Source: Jejuia pallidilutea (lineage in GTDB: Bacteria; Bacteroidota; Bacteroidia; Flavobacteriales; Flavobacteriaceae). Taken from it: a stretch of DNA of 64,000 bases. Every line of letters starts with the position of its first letter. The stretch's first letter is position 1. A program made the translations under genes and the position numbers. The stretch covers positions 340,876 through 404,875 of the forward strand of contig NZ_PVEO01000003.1 of NCBI RefSeq assembly GCF_002973595.1. The letters are read 5' to 3'. Positions 18,293-26,875 of this stretch are shown here, piece after piece. The notes beneath the pieces were generated by a model. It was not told where the DNA came from. It did no database searches and saw nothing but the letters and a program-made list of their open reading frames with translations.

Positions 18293-18514
18293 AAAAGAGT
18301 GAGACGAAATACTTTTGTCTTCCTCATTATTGTCGTTGAAAATTTTAAGTTGCTTCATCCAGTAAACCATAGCAACAATGCCAATAATAACAAATATCCA
18401 AGATACTGTGTTTGCTAACCACCAATTCTCTAGTTCTAAGGTTCTTAACCAATCTAGTGGTGCAAAAAGCACATCAACAAATAAATCTTGTATAGCGTAA
18501 AAAAAGTCTTTCAT
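18287..18514 (-). CDS. Small flavobacterial membrane protein (DUF6341-like)
   Basis: A 75-residue protein with an amphipathic N-terminus (MKDFFYAIQDLFVDVLFAP), one clear membrane helix at about 33-52 (ANTVSWIFVIIGIVAMVYWM) and an acidic cytoplasmic tail. This pattern and its place between purD and upp are familiar from other Flavobacteriaceae, where it has been named DUF6341; that name is from memory. The function is unknown. The reading frame has a clean ATG and ends convergently inside the end of purD. Confidence 0.72.
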   Translation of the reverse strand: MKDFFYAIQDLFVDVLFAPLDWLRTLELENWWLANTVSWIFVIIGIVAMVYWMKQLKIFNDNNEEDKSISSHSFL

Positions 18515-18679
18515 TTGTTTTAATTTTTTATTTATGGAATGTTTAATACCAAGTTTTGGAGGAACACATTCAGTAACTCACGTAAATTTTAATTATTCAA
18601 TGGTATGAATTTGTTGTATTAAAATTCAAATTCATTTCACGATTAGTATATTTACCAAGCAAAAATACAAAAAGAGTTA

Positions 18680-19603
18680 ATGATTACAAGAATTTTTAGT
18701 AAATCTAAGCCAATAAACTTAATAATCGTCTTTTTTATTATTGCTATAGCTTGTACGGTGTCGTTTTTCACAATTCAAAATAACACCATTAACCTTAATG
18801 CCATTTTAAACGTTAGTGCATTATTTGTAGGTAGTTGTTTTGCAATATTGGTGCTAAATTTTGTGTCTGGTAAAAACAGTTTAACGCAAACCAATAATTT
18901 TGAAATTGTTTTATACGGCCTTTTTTTGCTTATGATACCGCAAACCACAGCAAGCTTAAAGCTAATTTTAGCTAATATCTTTTTACTGTTTAGTTTACGA
19001 CGCCTTATTAGTTTACGCTCGCAAAAAGAAGTGAAAAAAAAGTTGTTTGATGCCGCGTTTTGGATGTCTGTTGCAGCATTATTTTACTCTTGGACTGTGT
19101 TGTTTTTTATTTTGTTGCCAGTTACTATTTTTTTGTACACAGATAGTAAACCTAGAAATTGGCTTATTCCATTAACAGCAATTTTGGCAGTACTGCTTAT
19201 TGCATATAGTGTTTGTTTTTTAATGGGGTACAATTTAGTGTATTATGTTTTGGATGGATTTAAAATTAGTTTCGATTTTAGTGTGTACAATACGCCTCGG
19301 TTTTTAATTGGTCTCACAGTTTTATTGTCCTTCGGGTTGTGGGCCTTATTATTTTACGTTAAGAACATTAATCTTAAGAAAAAATCTTTTCGTCCAGCGT
19401 TTTATATAATAATTTGTACGTTATTATTATCGTTTTTTATACTTGTTATAGCCCCACAAAAAAGTGGTAGCGAAGTTTTATTTATGTTTGCGCCATTGGC
19501 CATAATTATTTCTAGCTACATTGAAATAATACGAGAAAAATGGTTCAAGGAAGTGTTTTTTACTATACTCTTTTTAACGCCTATAATTGTTTTATTTCTG
19601 TAG
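18680..19603 (+). CDS. Polytopic membrane protein (DUF6427-like)
   Basis: A 307-residue protein with eight or more hydrophobic helices beginning at residue 13; the N-terminus MITRIFSKSKPINL is basic and cytoplasmic. No enzymatic motif is visible. Proteins of this appearance next to upp and the small DUF6341-like protein are a conserved flavobacterial arrangement, and DUF6427 is my recollection of the family name. A transport role is possible but not supported by a motif. Its end overlaps upp tail to tail by 12 bases. Confidence 0.68.
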   Translation: MITRIFSKSKPINLIIVFFIIAIACTVSFFTIQNNTINLNAILNVSALFVGSCFAILVLNFVSGKNSLTQTNNFEIVLYGLFLLMIPQTTASLKLILANIFLLFSLRRLISLRSQKEVKKKLFDAAFWMSVAALFYSWTVLFFILLPVTIFLYTDSKPRNWLIPLTAILAVLLIAYSVCFLMGYNLVYYVLDGFKISFDFSVYNTPRFLIGLTVLLSFGLWALLFYVKNINLKKKSFRPAFYIIICTLLLSFFILVIAPQKSGSEVLFMFAPLAIIISSYIEIIREKWFKEVFFTILFLTPIIVLFL

Positions 19604-20251
19604 CTTCTCACCAAAAGATAAATCGCCCGCATCCCCGAGTCCAGGAACAATGTAGCCTTTGTTGTTTAAGGTCTCATCAACAGTAGCAATCCAAAGATGT
19701 GTATCTTCTGGAAATTCATTTGTAACAAAATCTAAGCCTTTTTGCGCACCAATAACACTTACCAAATGTATAGCTTTAGGTCTGCCAAAGGGTTTTAAGG
19801 CTTTAAAAGTAGCTAACATAGATTGTCCTGTGGCTAACATGGGATCTGCTAGAATTAAGGTTTTATTGCTTAAATCTGGGCACGCCAAATATTCTACAAT
19901 AATCTCAAAAATTTCGGGTGTGTCCTTATGGTGTCTGTATGCCGAAATAAAAGCATTTTCAGCAGTATCAAAATAATTCAACAATCCGTTATGTAACGGT
20001 ACTCCTGCTCTTAAAATAGAACAAAGTACAATGTCGTCATTAAAAACACTTGTATTGTGTATGCCTAAAGGCGTTGTAATTTTTTTTGGCTTATAGTTAA
20101 GTGCTTTGCTCATTTCGTAACCCAAAACTTCTCCAATACGCTCAATATTTCGCCTAAAACGCATCCTGTCTTTCTGTATATTGACATCTCTTATTTCAGA
20201 AATAAAGGTGTTTAATATCGAGTTTTCTTTAGAAAAGTTATGAATATGCAT
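19592..20251 (-). CDS. upp: Uracil phosphoribosyltransferase
   Basis: Salvages uracil with PRPP to UMP. At 219 residues it has the family layout: ILRAGVPLHNGLLNYF near 84 (pyrophosphate loop), the PRPP-binding LADPMLATGQSM near 136 and the C-terminal GLGDAGDLSFG loop that contacts uracil. The N-terminal extension IHNFSKENSILNTFISEIRD is typical of the Bacteroidetes form. Convergent with the DUF6427-like gene; divergent from the DUF4254 gene. Confidence 0.93.
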   Translation of the reverse strand: MHIHNFSKENSILNTFISEIRDVNIQKDRMRFRRNIERIGEVLGYEMSKALNYKPKKITTPLGIHNTSVFNDDIVLCSILRAGVPLHNGLLNYFDTAENAFISAYRHHKDTPEIFEIIVEYLACPDLSNKTLILADPMLATGQSMLATFKALKPFGRPKAIHLVSVIGAQKGLDFVTNEFPEDTHLWIATVDETLNNKGYIVPGLGDAGDLSFGEKLQK

Positions 20252-20295
20252 GGTTTTAACGTTAAATTTTGAATGCTAAAGTTAACTAATATAAG

Positions 20296-20303
20296 TATAT
20301 TTG
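20296..20303 (+). promoter_or_regulatory. Promoter -7 element TAnnTTTG for the DUF4254-GT9 pair
   Basis: TATATTTG lies 19 bases before the ATG at 20323. A TTTG at 20268-20271 is a possible -33 element, but the 24-base spacer is slightly longer than usual. Confidence 0.5.
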
Positions 20304-20322
20304 CAGTCTAAATTTTATACCT

Positions 20323-20928
20323 ATGTTTACCGATAAAGCTAATAAGATATTCCAAGAAGTTATTGAAAAATATCATGTTATTAATACAGTAGATCAGCCG
20401 TTTAAAAATCCTTATCCTAAAAGTGATTTAATAGAACATTTACTATACAGAAAATGTTGGATAGATACAGTACAATGGCACTACGAAGACATAATTCGCG
20501 ATCCACAAATAGATCCTGTTGCAGCATTAACGTTAAAACGAAAAATTGATGCATCAAACCAAGACAGAACCGATATGGTAGAATATATAGACAGTTACTT
20601 TCTTGAAAAATATAAAGATGTAACGGTTAAAGACGATGCCACTATAAACACAGAAAGTCCTGCTTGGGGTATTGATAGATTATCAATTCTAGCGCTTAAA
20701 GTATATCATATGAATGAAGAGGCTACCAGAACAGATGCTTCCGATGCGCATAGAACAGCTTGTAAGGCTAAATTAGACGTGCTTTTAGAACAACGTGTAG
20801 ATTTATCTACCGCCATTGATACGCTTCTTAAAGATATAGAAAATGGCGACAAGTACATGAAGGTGTATAAGCAAATGAAGATGTACAATGATGATGAACT
20901 AAACCCAGTGTTGCGCTCTCAAAAATAA
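20323..20928 (+). CDS. DUF4254 family protein
   Basis: A soluble, largely helical 201-residue protein. The N-terminal half has HLLYRKCWIDTVQWHYEDIIRDP, with conserved Trp, His and Asp residues, and NQDRTDMVEYID; the central WGIDRLSILALKVYHM also appears conserved. The family is recognised as DUF4254 of Bacteroidetes; its molecular function is unknown. It is often found directly before a heptosyltransferase-like GT9 gene, as here (54-base gap), implying a role in LPS-related glycan metabolism. That link is inference from gene order. Confidence 0.78.
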   Translation: MFTDKANKIFQEVIEKYHVINTVDQPFKNPYPKSDLIEHLLYRKCWIDTVQWHYEDIIRDPQIDPVAALTLKRKIDASNQDRTDMVEYIDSYFLEKYKDVTVKDDATINTESPAWGIDRLSILALKVYHMNEEATRTDASDAHRTACKAKLDVLLEQRVDLSTAIDTLLKDIENGDKYMKVYKQMKMYNDDELNPVLRSQK

Positions 20929-20939
20929 CAAAACTCTAG

Positions 20940-20958
20940 TCCTGTACTTGTTTCAGGA
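20940..20958. repeat. REP-like palindrome (TCCTG-loop-CAGGA) followed by T-run
   Basis: TCCTGTACTTGTTTCAGGA forms a 5-bp stem with a 9-base loop and is followed by five T residues. It closely resembles the dispersed bacterial repeat TCCTGAACTTGTTTCAGGAT, known from memory. It sits between the DUF4254 and GT9 genes and could act as a weak terminator or only be a repeat copy. Confidence 0.5.
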
Positions 20959-20982
20959 TTTTTATCCTACATATAAGTTGAG

Positions 20983-22020
20983 ATGTCACAACAAAAAAAA
21001 CATATTTTAGTAATACGTCTCTCTGCAATGGGAGACGTTGCTATGACCGTACCCGTGTTAAGGGCGCTAACAGCGCAATATCCAGAACTACAAATAACCG
21101 TTTTAACAAAACCCTTTTTTAAGCCTTTTTTTAGGGATTTGAATACTGTTGAGGTAATTTCAGCCGATGTAAAAGGACAACATAAGGGTACTTTTGGATT
21201 ATACAAATTAGCTAGAACTATAAATAAAACATATAAATTTTATGCCATTGCCGATTTGCACAGTGTGCTAAGAAGTAAAATTTTAAAGCAATTTATAAAA
21301 TGCAAGCGTTTTGTTTCAATCGACAAAGGAAGGTCAGAAAAAAAACAACTCACTTCAGGAAAACTATTTAAACAGTTAAAGACTACCCCACAACGTTATG
21401 CCGATGTTTTTAAAACTCTAGGATACCCAGTAGATTTATCTAGCCCAACTTTTCCTAAGAAACGCCTTTTGAATAAAACATTAACCGATATTTTAGGGCC
21501 TAAACACAACGGTTACATTGGCATTGCCCCATTTGCAGCACACGATGGCAAAATGTACCCTTTAGCGTTAATGCAAGATGTGATTAAGCAGCTATCAAAA
21601 ACCTATAAAATTGTGCTATTTGGTGGTGGTAAAAACGAAGAGGCCATTTTGCGGCGTTGGGAACAAGTACACAAAAATACGGTGAGTATTGCTGGAAAAC
21701 TGAGTTTAGATGAAGAGCTAGATGTAGTATCTAACCTGCATCTTATGTTGTCTATGGATTCTGGAAATGCCCATATCGCTGCCATGTTGGGTATTAAGGT
21801 TGTAACTGTTTGGGGTGTAACGCACCCTTATGCAGGTTTTGCTCCATTTAATCAACCAGAAGATTATGCATTGCTTTCCGATAGAAAAAAATATCCCTTA
21901 ATACCAACATCGGTTTATGGAAATAAATTACCTAAAGGCTATGAGAATGTAAGCGCTTCAATTTTACCAAAAACTATAGTGGACAAAATTGAAACGATTA
22001 TTTTTAAGCATTCAGATTAA
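20983..22020 (+). CDS. Glycosyltransferase family 9 (heptosyltransferase-like)
   Basis: A 345-residue GT-B enzyme of the lipopolysaccharide heptosyltransferase family, acting on lipid A-core in the cytoplasmic leaflet. Motifs: ILVIRLSAMGDVAMTVPVL at the N-terminus (acceptor side), IGIAPFAAHDGKMYP near 180 and the donor site LMLSMDSGNAHIAAMLGIKVVTVWG near 250-275, with the conserved DSGxxHIAA. The actual donor may be a heptose or another ADP-sugar. It is co-directional with the DUF4254 gene and ends convergently, overlapping the ferredoxin reductase gene by 4 bases. Confidence 0.86.
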   Translation: MSQQKKHILVIRLSAMGDVAMTVPVLRALTAQYPELQITVLTKPFFKPFFRDLNTVEVISADVKGQHKGTFGLYKLARTINKTYKFYAIADLHSVLRSKILKQFIKCKRFVSIDKGRSEKKQLTSGKLFKQLKTTPQRYADVFKTLGYPVDLSSPTFPKKRLLNKTLTDILGPKHNGYIGIAPFAAHDGKMYPLALMQDVIKQLSKTYKIVLFGGGKNEEAILRRWEQVHKNTVSIAGKLSLDEELDVVSNLHLMLSMDSGNAHIAAMLGIKVVTVWGVTHPYAGFAPFNQPEDYALLSDRKKYPLIPTSVYGNKLPKGYENVSASILPKTIVDKIETIIFKHSD

Positions 22021-23081
22021 ACATCATCATAATCTACTGTAATTGTTGGCGTAGTTGGGTGTGCTTGACAGGTTAGAATTAAACCTTCGGCTACTTCGCT
22101 TTCGGTTAAAATATTATTTTGCACCATAGTAGCTTCACCGTCTTTAATTCTAGCCAAACAACTACTGCAAATACCGCCTTGGCAAGAATAAGGAGCATCT
22201 AAGTCCTCATCTAAGGCTGCTTCAAGAATGGTTTGTTTAGCAGACATTTCAAAAACGGTTTCCTCATCATCAACAATTACCGTTATTTTGGTTTTACCAG
22301 ATGCAGGTTTATGAGTTGTCCCTTCGCTAATTTCTTCGCGTTTTGCCGCCTTAAACAATTCAAAATGTACACGGGTTTCATCAATTCCATGTTCGGTTAA
22401 TACATCTTTTACGGTATGAATCATACCTTCTGGCCCACATAAATAAAACGCATCAACATCAACATGCTTGTGTTTGTTTTTCATTACGTAGTTTACGGTG
22501 CTTTTTTCAATACGTCCAAAAATAGCATCGTCTTCATCAGTCTGACTAAATACAAATTGAATAGAAAATCGTTCCTTATATGCATGCTGAAGCTCTAAAA
22601 GCTCTTGTAAAAACATGGTGTCCTTGGTAGATTTATTACCATAAACCAAAATAACTTTACTGTGTACCTCTTCTTCCAATGCACATTTTATAATGCTCAT
22701 AATTGGCGTTATACCGCTACCGGCAGCAAAAAGAGCAATGTTTTTGGTTTTTTTATCGTTGGGTTCAAAAATAAAACGTCCCCTTGGAGGTGCAACATCT
22801 AAACTATCGCCAACTTTAAGTTTGTTATTGGCATAAGCTGAAAATGTACCATCCTTCACTTCTTTAACTGCTACTTTTAACGCACCGCTTTTTGGGGAAG
22901 CACAAAGTGAATAATCGCGTCGCACTTCGCTGCCATCAATTTCGGTTTTTAGGGTAATGTATTGGCCAGCTTTAAAGCTAAACTCCTCTTTAAGATTTTC
23001 AGGAACATTAAAACTAATACTTATCGATGCATCAGTTTCCCTAGTTATAGTTTTAACAGAAAGTTTGTGAAATCCAGACAT
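22017..23081 (-). CDS. Ferredoxin-NAD(P)H reductase with C-terminal 2Fe-2S domain (PaaE-like)
   Basis: A three-domain electron-transfer protein of 354 residues. The FAD domain (about 1-105) carries RRDYSLCASP; the NAD(P) domain has FAAGSGITPIMSII near 118 and YLCGPEGM near 218; the plant-type ferredoxin domain from about 265 has the cluster ligands CQGGICSSC and a further Cys near residue 340. It matches the reductase subunit of phenylacetyl-CoA epoxidase (PaaE), but no paaABC genes are present here, so it may serve another oxygenase or desaturase. It is transcribed away from PadR; the intergenic region holds a large palindrome. Confidence 0.84.
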   Translation of the reverse strand: MSGFHKLSVKTITRETDASISISFNVPENLKEEFSFKAGQYITLKTEIDGSEVRRDYSLCASPKSGALKVAVKEVKDGTFSAYANNKLKVGDSLDVAPPRGRFIFEPNDKKTKNIALFAAGSGITPIMSIIKCALEEEVHSKVILVYGNKSTKDTMFLQELLELQHAYKERFSIQFVFSQTDEDDAIFGRIEKSTVNYVMKNKHKHVDVDAFYLCGPEGMIHTVKDVLTEHGIDETRVHFELFKAAKREEISEGTTHKPASGKTKITVIVDDEETVFEMSAKQTILEAALDEDLDAPYSCQGGICSSCLARIKDGEATMVQNNILTESEVAEGLILTCQAHPTTPTITVDYDDV

Positions 23082-23097
23082 AAAAATATTTTTTCAT

Positions 23098-23105
23098 CAA
23101 AAATA
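23098..23105 (-). promoter_or_regulatory. Promoter -7 element for the ferredoxin reductase gene (minus strand)
   Basis: On the minus strand TATTTTTG, an exact TAnnTTTG match, lies 16 bases upstream of the reductase ATG at 23081. Confidence 0.45.
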
Positions 23106-23147
23106 ATGAAGCATTAACGTTTTATCTATGTTTTTGGTCGAAAAAAT

Positions 23148-23185
23148 TATACATAATTATTTTATGCATAAGAAAATTATGTATA
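23148..23185. promoter_or_regulatory. 38-bp near-perfect palindrome, probable PadR operator
   Basis: Outer arms TATACATAATT (23148-23158) and AATTATGTATA (23175-23185) are exact reverse complements. The spacer contains the perfect palindrome TTATGCATAA (23162-23171), centred on the same point, 23166.5. Only 2 of the 19 base pairs of the whole 38-bp block are mismatched. It overlaps the -7 element of padR at 23182 and lies between padR and the divergent reductase gene, so a PadR dimer bound here should block padR transcription and may affect the reductase gene. PadR sites are typically ATAC/ATGT-type inverted repeats, which fits. Confidence 0.72.
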
Positions 23186-23189
23186 TTTG
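23182..23189 (+). promoter_or_regulatory. Promoter -7 element for padR
   Basis: TATATTTG matches TAnnTTTG. Only 7 bases separate it from the padR ATG at 23197, so the mRNA would be leaderless or nearly so. The last bases of the palindromic operator overlap it. Confidence 0.5.
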
Positions 23190-23196
23190 AACTACT

Positions 23197-23535
23197 ATGA
23201 AAAGCACTAATTTGTATAAAGGTAGCCTAACCACCATTATTTTGAAACTCTTAAATGAGAATGATAAAATGTATGGCTATGAAATTACGCAAAAAGTTAA
23301 AGAAATCACCAAAGGTGAGCTAAATATTACCGAGGGCGCTTTATACCCATCCTTACATAAGTTAGAGGCAGAAGGGTTGTTGGATGTAGAGTTTGCCAAG
23401 GTAAATAACCGAACCCGAAAGTACTATAAACTTACCGAACTTGGCACTCAAGAAACTGTAAATAAATTAGCAGAATTAGAAGATTATATTAGAACGATGC
23501 GTGCATTGGTGAATCCTAAATTTAGATTGCAATGA
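23197..23535 (+). CDS. PadR family transcriptional regulator
   Basis: A 112-residue winged-helix protein of the short PadR subfamily. It starts with the family-specific YKGSLTTIILKLLNENDKMYGYEI, followed by the recognition-helix region LNITEGALYPSLHKLEAEGLL and the wing NRTRKYYKLTELG. Such proteins usually repress an adjacent operon and their own gene. The start codon overlaps no other gene; the stop overlaps the next start (ATGA), and the following genes run in the same direction down to an ABC exporter. A palindrome covers its promoter. Confidence 0.92.
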   Translation: MKSTNLYKGSLTTIILKLLNENDKMYGYEITQKVKEITKGELNITEGALYPSLHKLEAEGLLDVEFAKVNNRTRKYYKLTELGTQETVNKLAELEDYIRTMRALVNPKFRLQ

Positions 23536-24200
23536 TACTAGATGATACACAAATTAAAGCTGTGGAATTATATATTACCAAGCGTAAAATAGACTTTGTG
23601 GATATAAAGTTTGAGCTGCTAGACCATATGGTTTGCGATATTGAAGCAACTATGGAAGCAAAAAATATTGGTTTTAATGATGCCTTCAACATAACTAAAA
23701 GAAAATGGAGCCCCTACTTTGTTGAAAGTCAAAGTATTTGGATGGGTTTGGCTTATGTTAAACCTAAAATTGTGATTGACAAATGCGGGGCAATAATGAA
23801 AAAAACAGTATTATATTCTTTAGCTATAGCATGTGTTGGTGCGGTACTAATGTGGTTTTTGTTAAAAACTAGTAATGCAGATATAAACTTAATGTTTTAT
23901 TTCTTGTACAAAGGGCGTTGGGTATTATTTGCAGTTTCTCTAATAATTTTGGTGTACCATTCTTGGAATATTTTAAGGACAAAAGCAAAAACAGTATTTG
24001 GGTATTGTTACATGAGGCAGTTTTCTCTTTTGCCCTTGTTTACGCTTCTTATAAACCCAACAGCATCTTTCTCTACCTCTTTCTGGGGGCGGTTTTTACC
24101 TCTAGCATTCTTGTTGATGTTTATAACGTATTATTACTTCGCCTTTAAAATATATTCAGAACATGTTAAGTATGTAAAACGCTATTTTCAATTAACTTAA
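23532..24200 (+). CDS. PadR-associated membrane protein with N-terminal HAAS-like helical domain
   Basis: The first about 75 residues are hydrophilic and helical (IKAVELYITKRKIDFVDIKF, then ELLDHMVCDIEATM), followed by a membrane part with about five helices from residue 92. The N-terminal ELxDHxxxxIE pattern is shared with the next gene product. Proteins with a short helical domain of this kind (HAAS/DUF1700-like) are typically encoded with PadR regulators and may pass a membrane signal to them; that role is inference. The start overlaps the padR stop by 4 bases, which strongly suggests a functional link. Confidence 0.66.
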   Translation: MILDDTQIKAVELYITKRKIDFVDIKFELLDHMVCDIEATMEAKNIGFNDAFNITKRKWSPYFVESQSIWMGLAYVKPKIVIDKCGAIMKKTVLYSLAIACVGAVLMWFLLKTSNADINLMFYFLYKGRWVLFAVSLIILVYHSWNILRTKAKTVFGYCYMRQFSLLPLFTLLINPTASFSTSFWGRFLPLAFLLMFITYYYFAFKIYSEHVKYVKRYFQLT

Positions 24201-24204
24201 GTAA

Positions 24205-24897
24205 GTGAAAACTTTATCTAAAAACCAAATAGAAGAACTGTATGTTTTTACCAGAAAACACTATGTTGAATGGTATGATGTACAAACCGAGTTGGTAGAC
24301 CATTTAGCAAATGGTATAGAGCGCCAATGGGAAATAAACAGCAATATTTCATTTAAAGATGCTCTAAATGCAGAATTCAAAAAATTTGGGATTTTTGGTT
24401 TTTCAGAATTGGTTGAAAATAAACAGCGCGCGTTAAACAAATATTACAGAAGTTTGGTGTTTAAGGAATTAAAAACATATTTAAGACTTCCTAGTTTCCT
24501 TTTTTTAATAATTACGGTATATGCCTTCAAAACATTGTTAAGTACTATTGGGTATAAAGCGTATGTGTTAGCAGCTATAATAGTGTTAATGCTAGCGGTT
24601 AGTGTGTGCCATATGTATAGGGCAAAAAAAGCAATAAGAAGGCGTTACGCTAACACAGGAAAAAAATGGTTGTTTGATGCCGCTGTAATGGAGCTTGGGG
24701 GTTTTGTACATGTATCATTTCTTTTAATTCAGGTTCCAAATTTCGATCGTTTTTCTATGCTCCAAACAGGCGTAGGTACTTTACTGGTTTCAACGGTAGT
24801 GATACTCTATTTTATGGTATTTTATATTTCTACCAGAATAGTACCAAAAATCATTAAAGAAAATATGAAAAAGAGATACCAAGAGCTATATCTTTAG
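24205..24897 (+). CDS. Second PadR-associated membrane protein, paralogue of the preceding gene
   Basis: A 230-residue protein with the same layout as its neighbour: a cytoplasmic helical N-terminus containing WYDVQTELVDHLANGIER and then four or five membrane helices from about residue 95. The shared ELVDH/ELLDH and the following phasing show the two genes arose by tandem duplication, although the membrane halves have diverged. The start is GTG at 24205, 4 bases after the upstream stop; no ATG is near. Function unknown; a paired membrane signalling role with PadR is an inference. Confidence 0.64.
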   Translation: MKTLSKNQIEELYVFTRKHYVEWYDVQTELVDHLANGIERQWEINSNISFKDALNAEFKKFGIFGFSELVENKQRALNKYYRSLVFKELKTYLRLPSFLFLIITVYAFKTLLSTIGYKAYVLAAIIVLMLAVSVCHMYRAKKAIRRRYANTGKKWLFDAAVMELGGFVHVSFLLIQVPNFDRFSMLQTGVGTLLVSTVVILYFMVFYISTRIVPKIIKENMKKRYQELYL

Positions 24898-24970
24898 TTA
24901 AATACGTAACATTTTGCCATATTTGTATACTAACATCAAAAATTCACATTAACCATTAAAAACCTCACAA

Positions 24971-25372
24971 ATGAAAAATCTTTTACTCGCACTCGTTTTG
25001 TTGCTCACCGTTTCCATAAATGCTCAAGATGATGCAGCTTTTAAGGCTGAAACCATTGAATTTATAAAACTAACAGGTGCAACAAAAGCTTTTGAGGATG
25101 CTATAGACCAAATTGGAAATATGGTATCTCAAGACAACAAAGAGGCTTATAAAAAAGAAGCCACAGGAACTTTAGATGATCTTTACAGTGAAATGGCTGG
25201 ATTATACATGGGAGAATTTACTAGAGATGAGATTAAGGCACTGGTAGATTTTTATAAATCTGATTTAGGAAAAAAACTAGCTAGTAAGCAAGTTGCCTTA
25301 GCACAAAAAGGCATGATGATGGGGCAATCTTGGGGAATGAAAGTACAAGGTATTGCTCAAAAATATAACTAA
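24971..25372 (+). CDS. DUF2059 family secreted protein
   Basis: A 133-residue protein with a clear signal peptide (MKNLLLALVLLLTVSINAQ, cleavage after about residue 18). The mature part is helical and ends in the DUF2059 block: FTRDEIKALVDFYKSDLGKKLASKQ, seen in many periplasmic proteins of Gram-negative bacteria with unknown function. It lies 74 bases after the PadR-associated membrane genes and 15 bases before the ABC permease, so it may be part of the same operon. Confidence 0.82.
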   Translation: MKNLLLALVLLLTVSINAQDDAAFKAETIEFIKLTGATKAFEDAIDQIGNMVSQDNKEAYKKEATGTLDDLYSEMAGLYMGEFTRDEIKALVDFYKSDLGKKLASKQVALAQKGMMMGQSWGMKVQGIAQKYN

Positions 25373-25387
25373 AAAAACGTTTTAGCT

Positions 25388-26866
25388 ATGATAAAGCATT
25401 TCTTAAATTTAGAATGGAAAGCGTTTTTTAGATCTGCCAGTTTTGGTAAAAGTTTAGGGGTAAAATTATTAATGGGCTTTTTCGCCATCTACTTTATGGT
25501 GGTTTTTTTAGGCATAGGCATTATGCTATATCCTGGATTAAAAAAACTATACCCAGAACAAGACCCTTTAATTATTGTAAACAACTTTTTGTTTTTCTGG
25601 ATTTTAGGCGATTTACTGTTTCGTTTTTTCTTCCAGAAATTGCCGGTAATGAGTGTAAAACCACTATTAACATTACCTATTGGTAGAAATAAAATTGTTA
25701 ATTATGTACTAGGAAAATCGGCATTGTCATTCTTTAATTTTTTGCCCCTTTTCGCCATAGTGCCGTTTAGCATTATGCTCCTTGTTAATGATTATCCTTT
25801 GGGCGCTGTGTTAGCATGGGTATTAGCACTAGTGTTAACCACGCTTATTATAAATTACTTAAACTTTATAATAGAAAGTTTTTCTTCAGAAACAGAATTA
25901 TCGTTTTTACCCATTATTTTAATTACAGGGGGTTTATTCGCTATAGATTATTTTGAGCTACTATCATTTAAAAATTTAATAGGTAGCGCCTTTAATGCCA
26001 TTTACCAATCACCATTACTTATAGGCATTCTTGTTTTAATTTTGGTTGCCCTGTTCGTGTTAAACTCTAAATTGTTACACAAAAAGTTATTTTTAGATAG
26101 CGGCTTAAAAACCCAAGTAAAGGAGGTAAATGCATCTAATTTAGAATGGACCAAGAATTTTGGAGATATCGCGCCGTTTATGCAGTTAGATTTACGCTTA
26201 ATTTGGCGAAATAAGCGCACAAAATCTTCGGTTTGGATGTTGGCATTAGGCTTGCTTTATGGGTTGTTTTTCTACCCAAACCCTACGTACAACAATATGC
26301 CATTCTTCTTTATTTTCATAGGAATTTTTTCAACAGGAATCTTTCTTATAAACTTTGGGCAGTTTGTTCCAGCTTGGGATAGCGGTTATTACAAATTACT
26401 CATGAGTCAAAATATTAAATACGAACAATATTTAAAATCTAAATTCACATTAATGGCACTAAGTGTGGTTATACTCTTTGTACTGGGTATTCCATATGTA
26501 TATTTTGGTTGGAAGATTTTATTGGCACATTTTGCAGCGGCCATCTACAATATTGGTATTAACACACATGTTATTTTGTGGGGCGGTGCCTTTAATAGAA
26601 AAAAGATAGATTTAAGCCAAAAAGCGGCATTTAATTACCAAGGTACAGGTGCGGTGCAGTGGCTTATTGGCATTCCGCTTCTTGTTTTACCCATGATAAT
26701 TTTTGCACTCCTTAATTGGCTATTAAGCTTTGAAATAGCTTGTTTGGTACTTATAGTAATGGGCGTTGTGGGTATTGTGTTTCACCAAAAACTAATGCGA
26801 TTTATAACAGGAAAATATTTAGAATCAAAATATAAAATGATTGATGCTTTCAATCAAGATAATTAA
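25388..26866 (+). CDS. ABC exporter membrane subunit (DUF5687-like)
   Basis: A 492-residue protein with about 12 membrane helices in two halves and a central cytoplasmic stretch (about 225-275), resembling the Bacteroidetes DUF5687 family (name from memory). The pairing with an ABC ATPase 9 bases downstream makes it the permease of a two-component exporter. The substrate is unknown; PadR-linked exporters often handle membrane-active compounds. The N-terminal FLNLEWKAFFRSASFG segment is a typical cytoplasmic amphipathic start of this family. Confidence 0.74.
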   Translation: MIKHFLNLEWKAFFRSASFGKSLGVKLLMGFFAIYFMVVFLGIGIMLYPGLKKLYPEQDPLIIVNNFLFFWILGDLLFRFFFQKLPVMSVKPLLTLPIGRNKIVNYVLGKSALSFFNFLPLFAIVPFSIMLLVNDYPLGAVLAWVLALVLTTLIINYLNFIIESFSSETELSFLPIILITGGLFAIDYFELLSFKNLIGSAFNAIYQSPLLIGILVLILVALFVLNSKLLHKKLFLDSGLKTQVKEVNASNLEWTKNFGDIAPFMQLDLRLIWRNKRTKSSVWMLALGLLYGLFFYPNPTYNNMPFFFIFIGIFSTGIFLINFGQFVPAWDSGYYKLLMSQNIKYEQYLKSKFTLMALSVVILFVLGIPYVYFGWKILLAHFAAAIYNIGINTHVILWGGAFNRKKIDLSQKAAFNYQGTGAVQWLIGIPLLVLPMIIFALLNWLLSFEIACLVLIVMGVVGIVFHQKLMRFITGKYLESKYKMIDAFNQDN

Positions 26867-26875
26867 AATACAGCT

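Noticed and set aside
23918..24148. A 76-codon frame inside the first PadR-associated membrane gene
   Set aside because: Shifted frame of a hydrophobic region; the gene frame continues unbroken through it.
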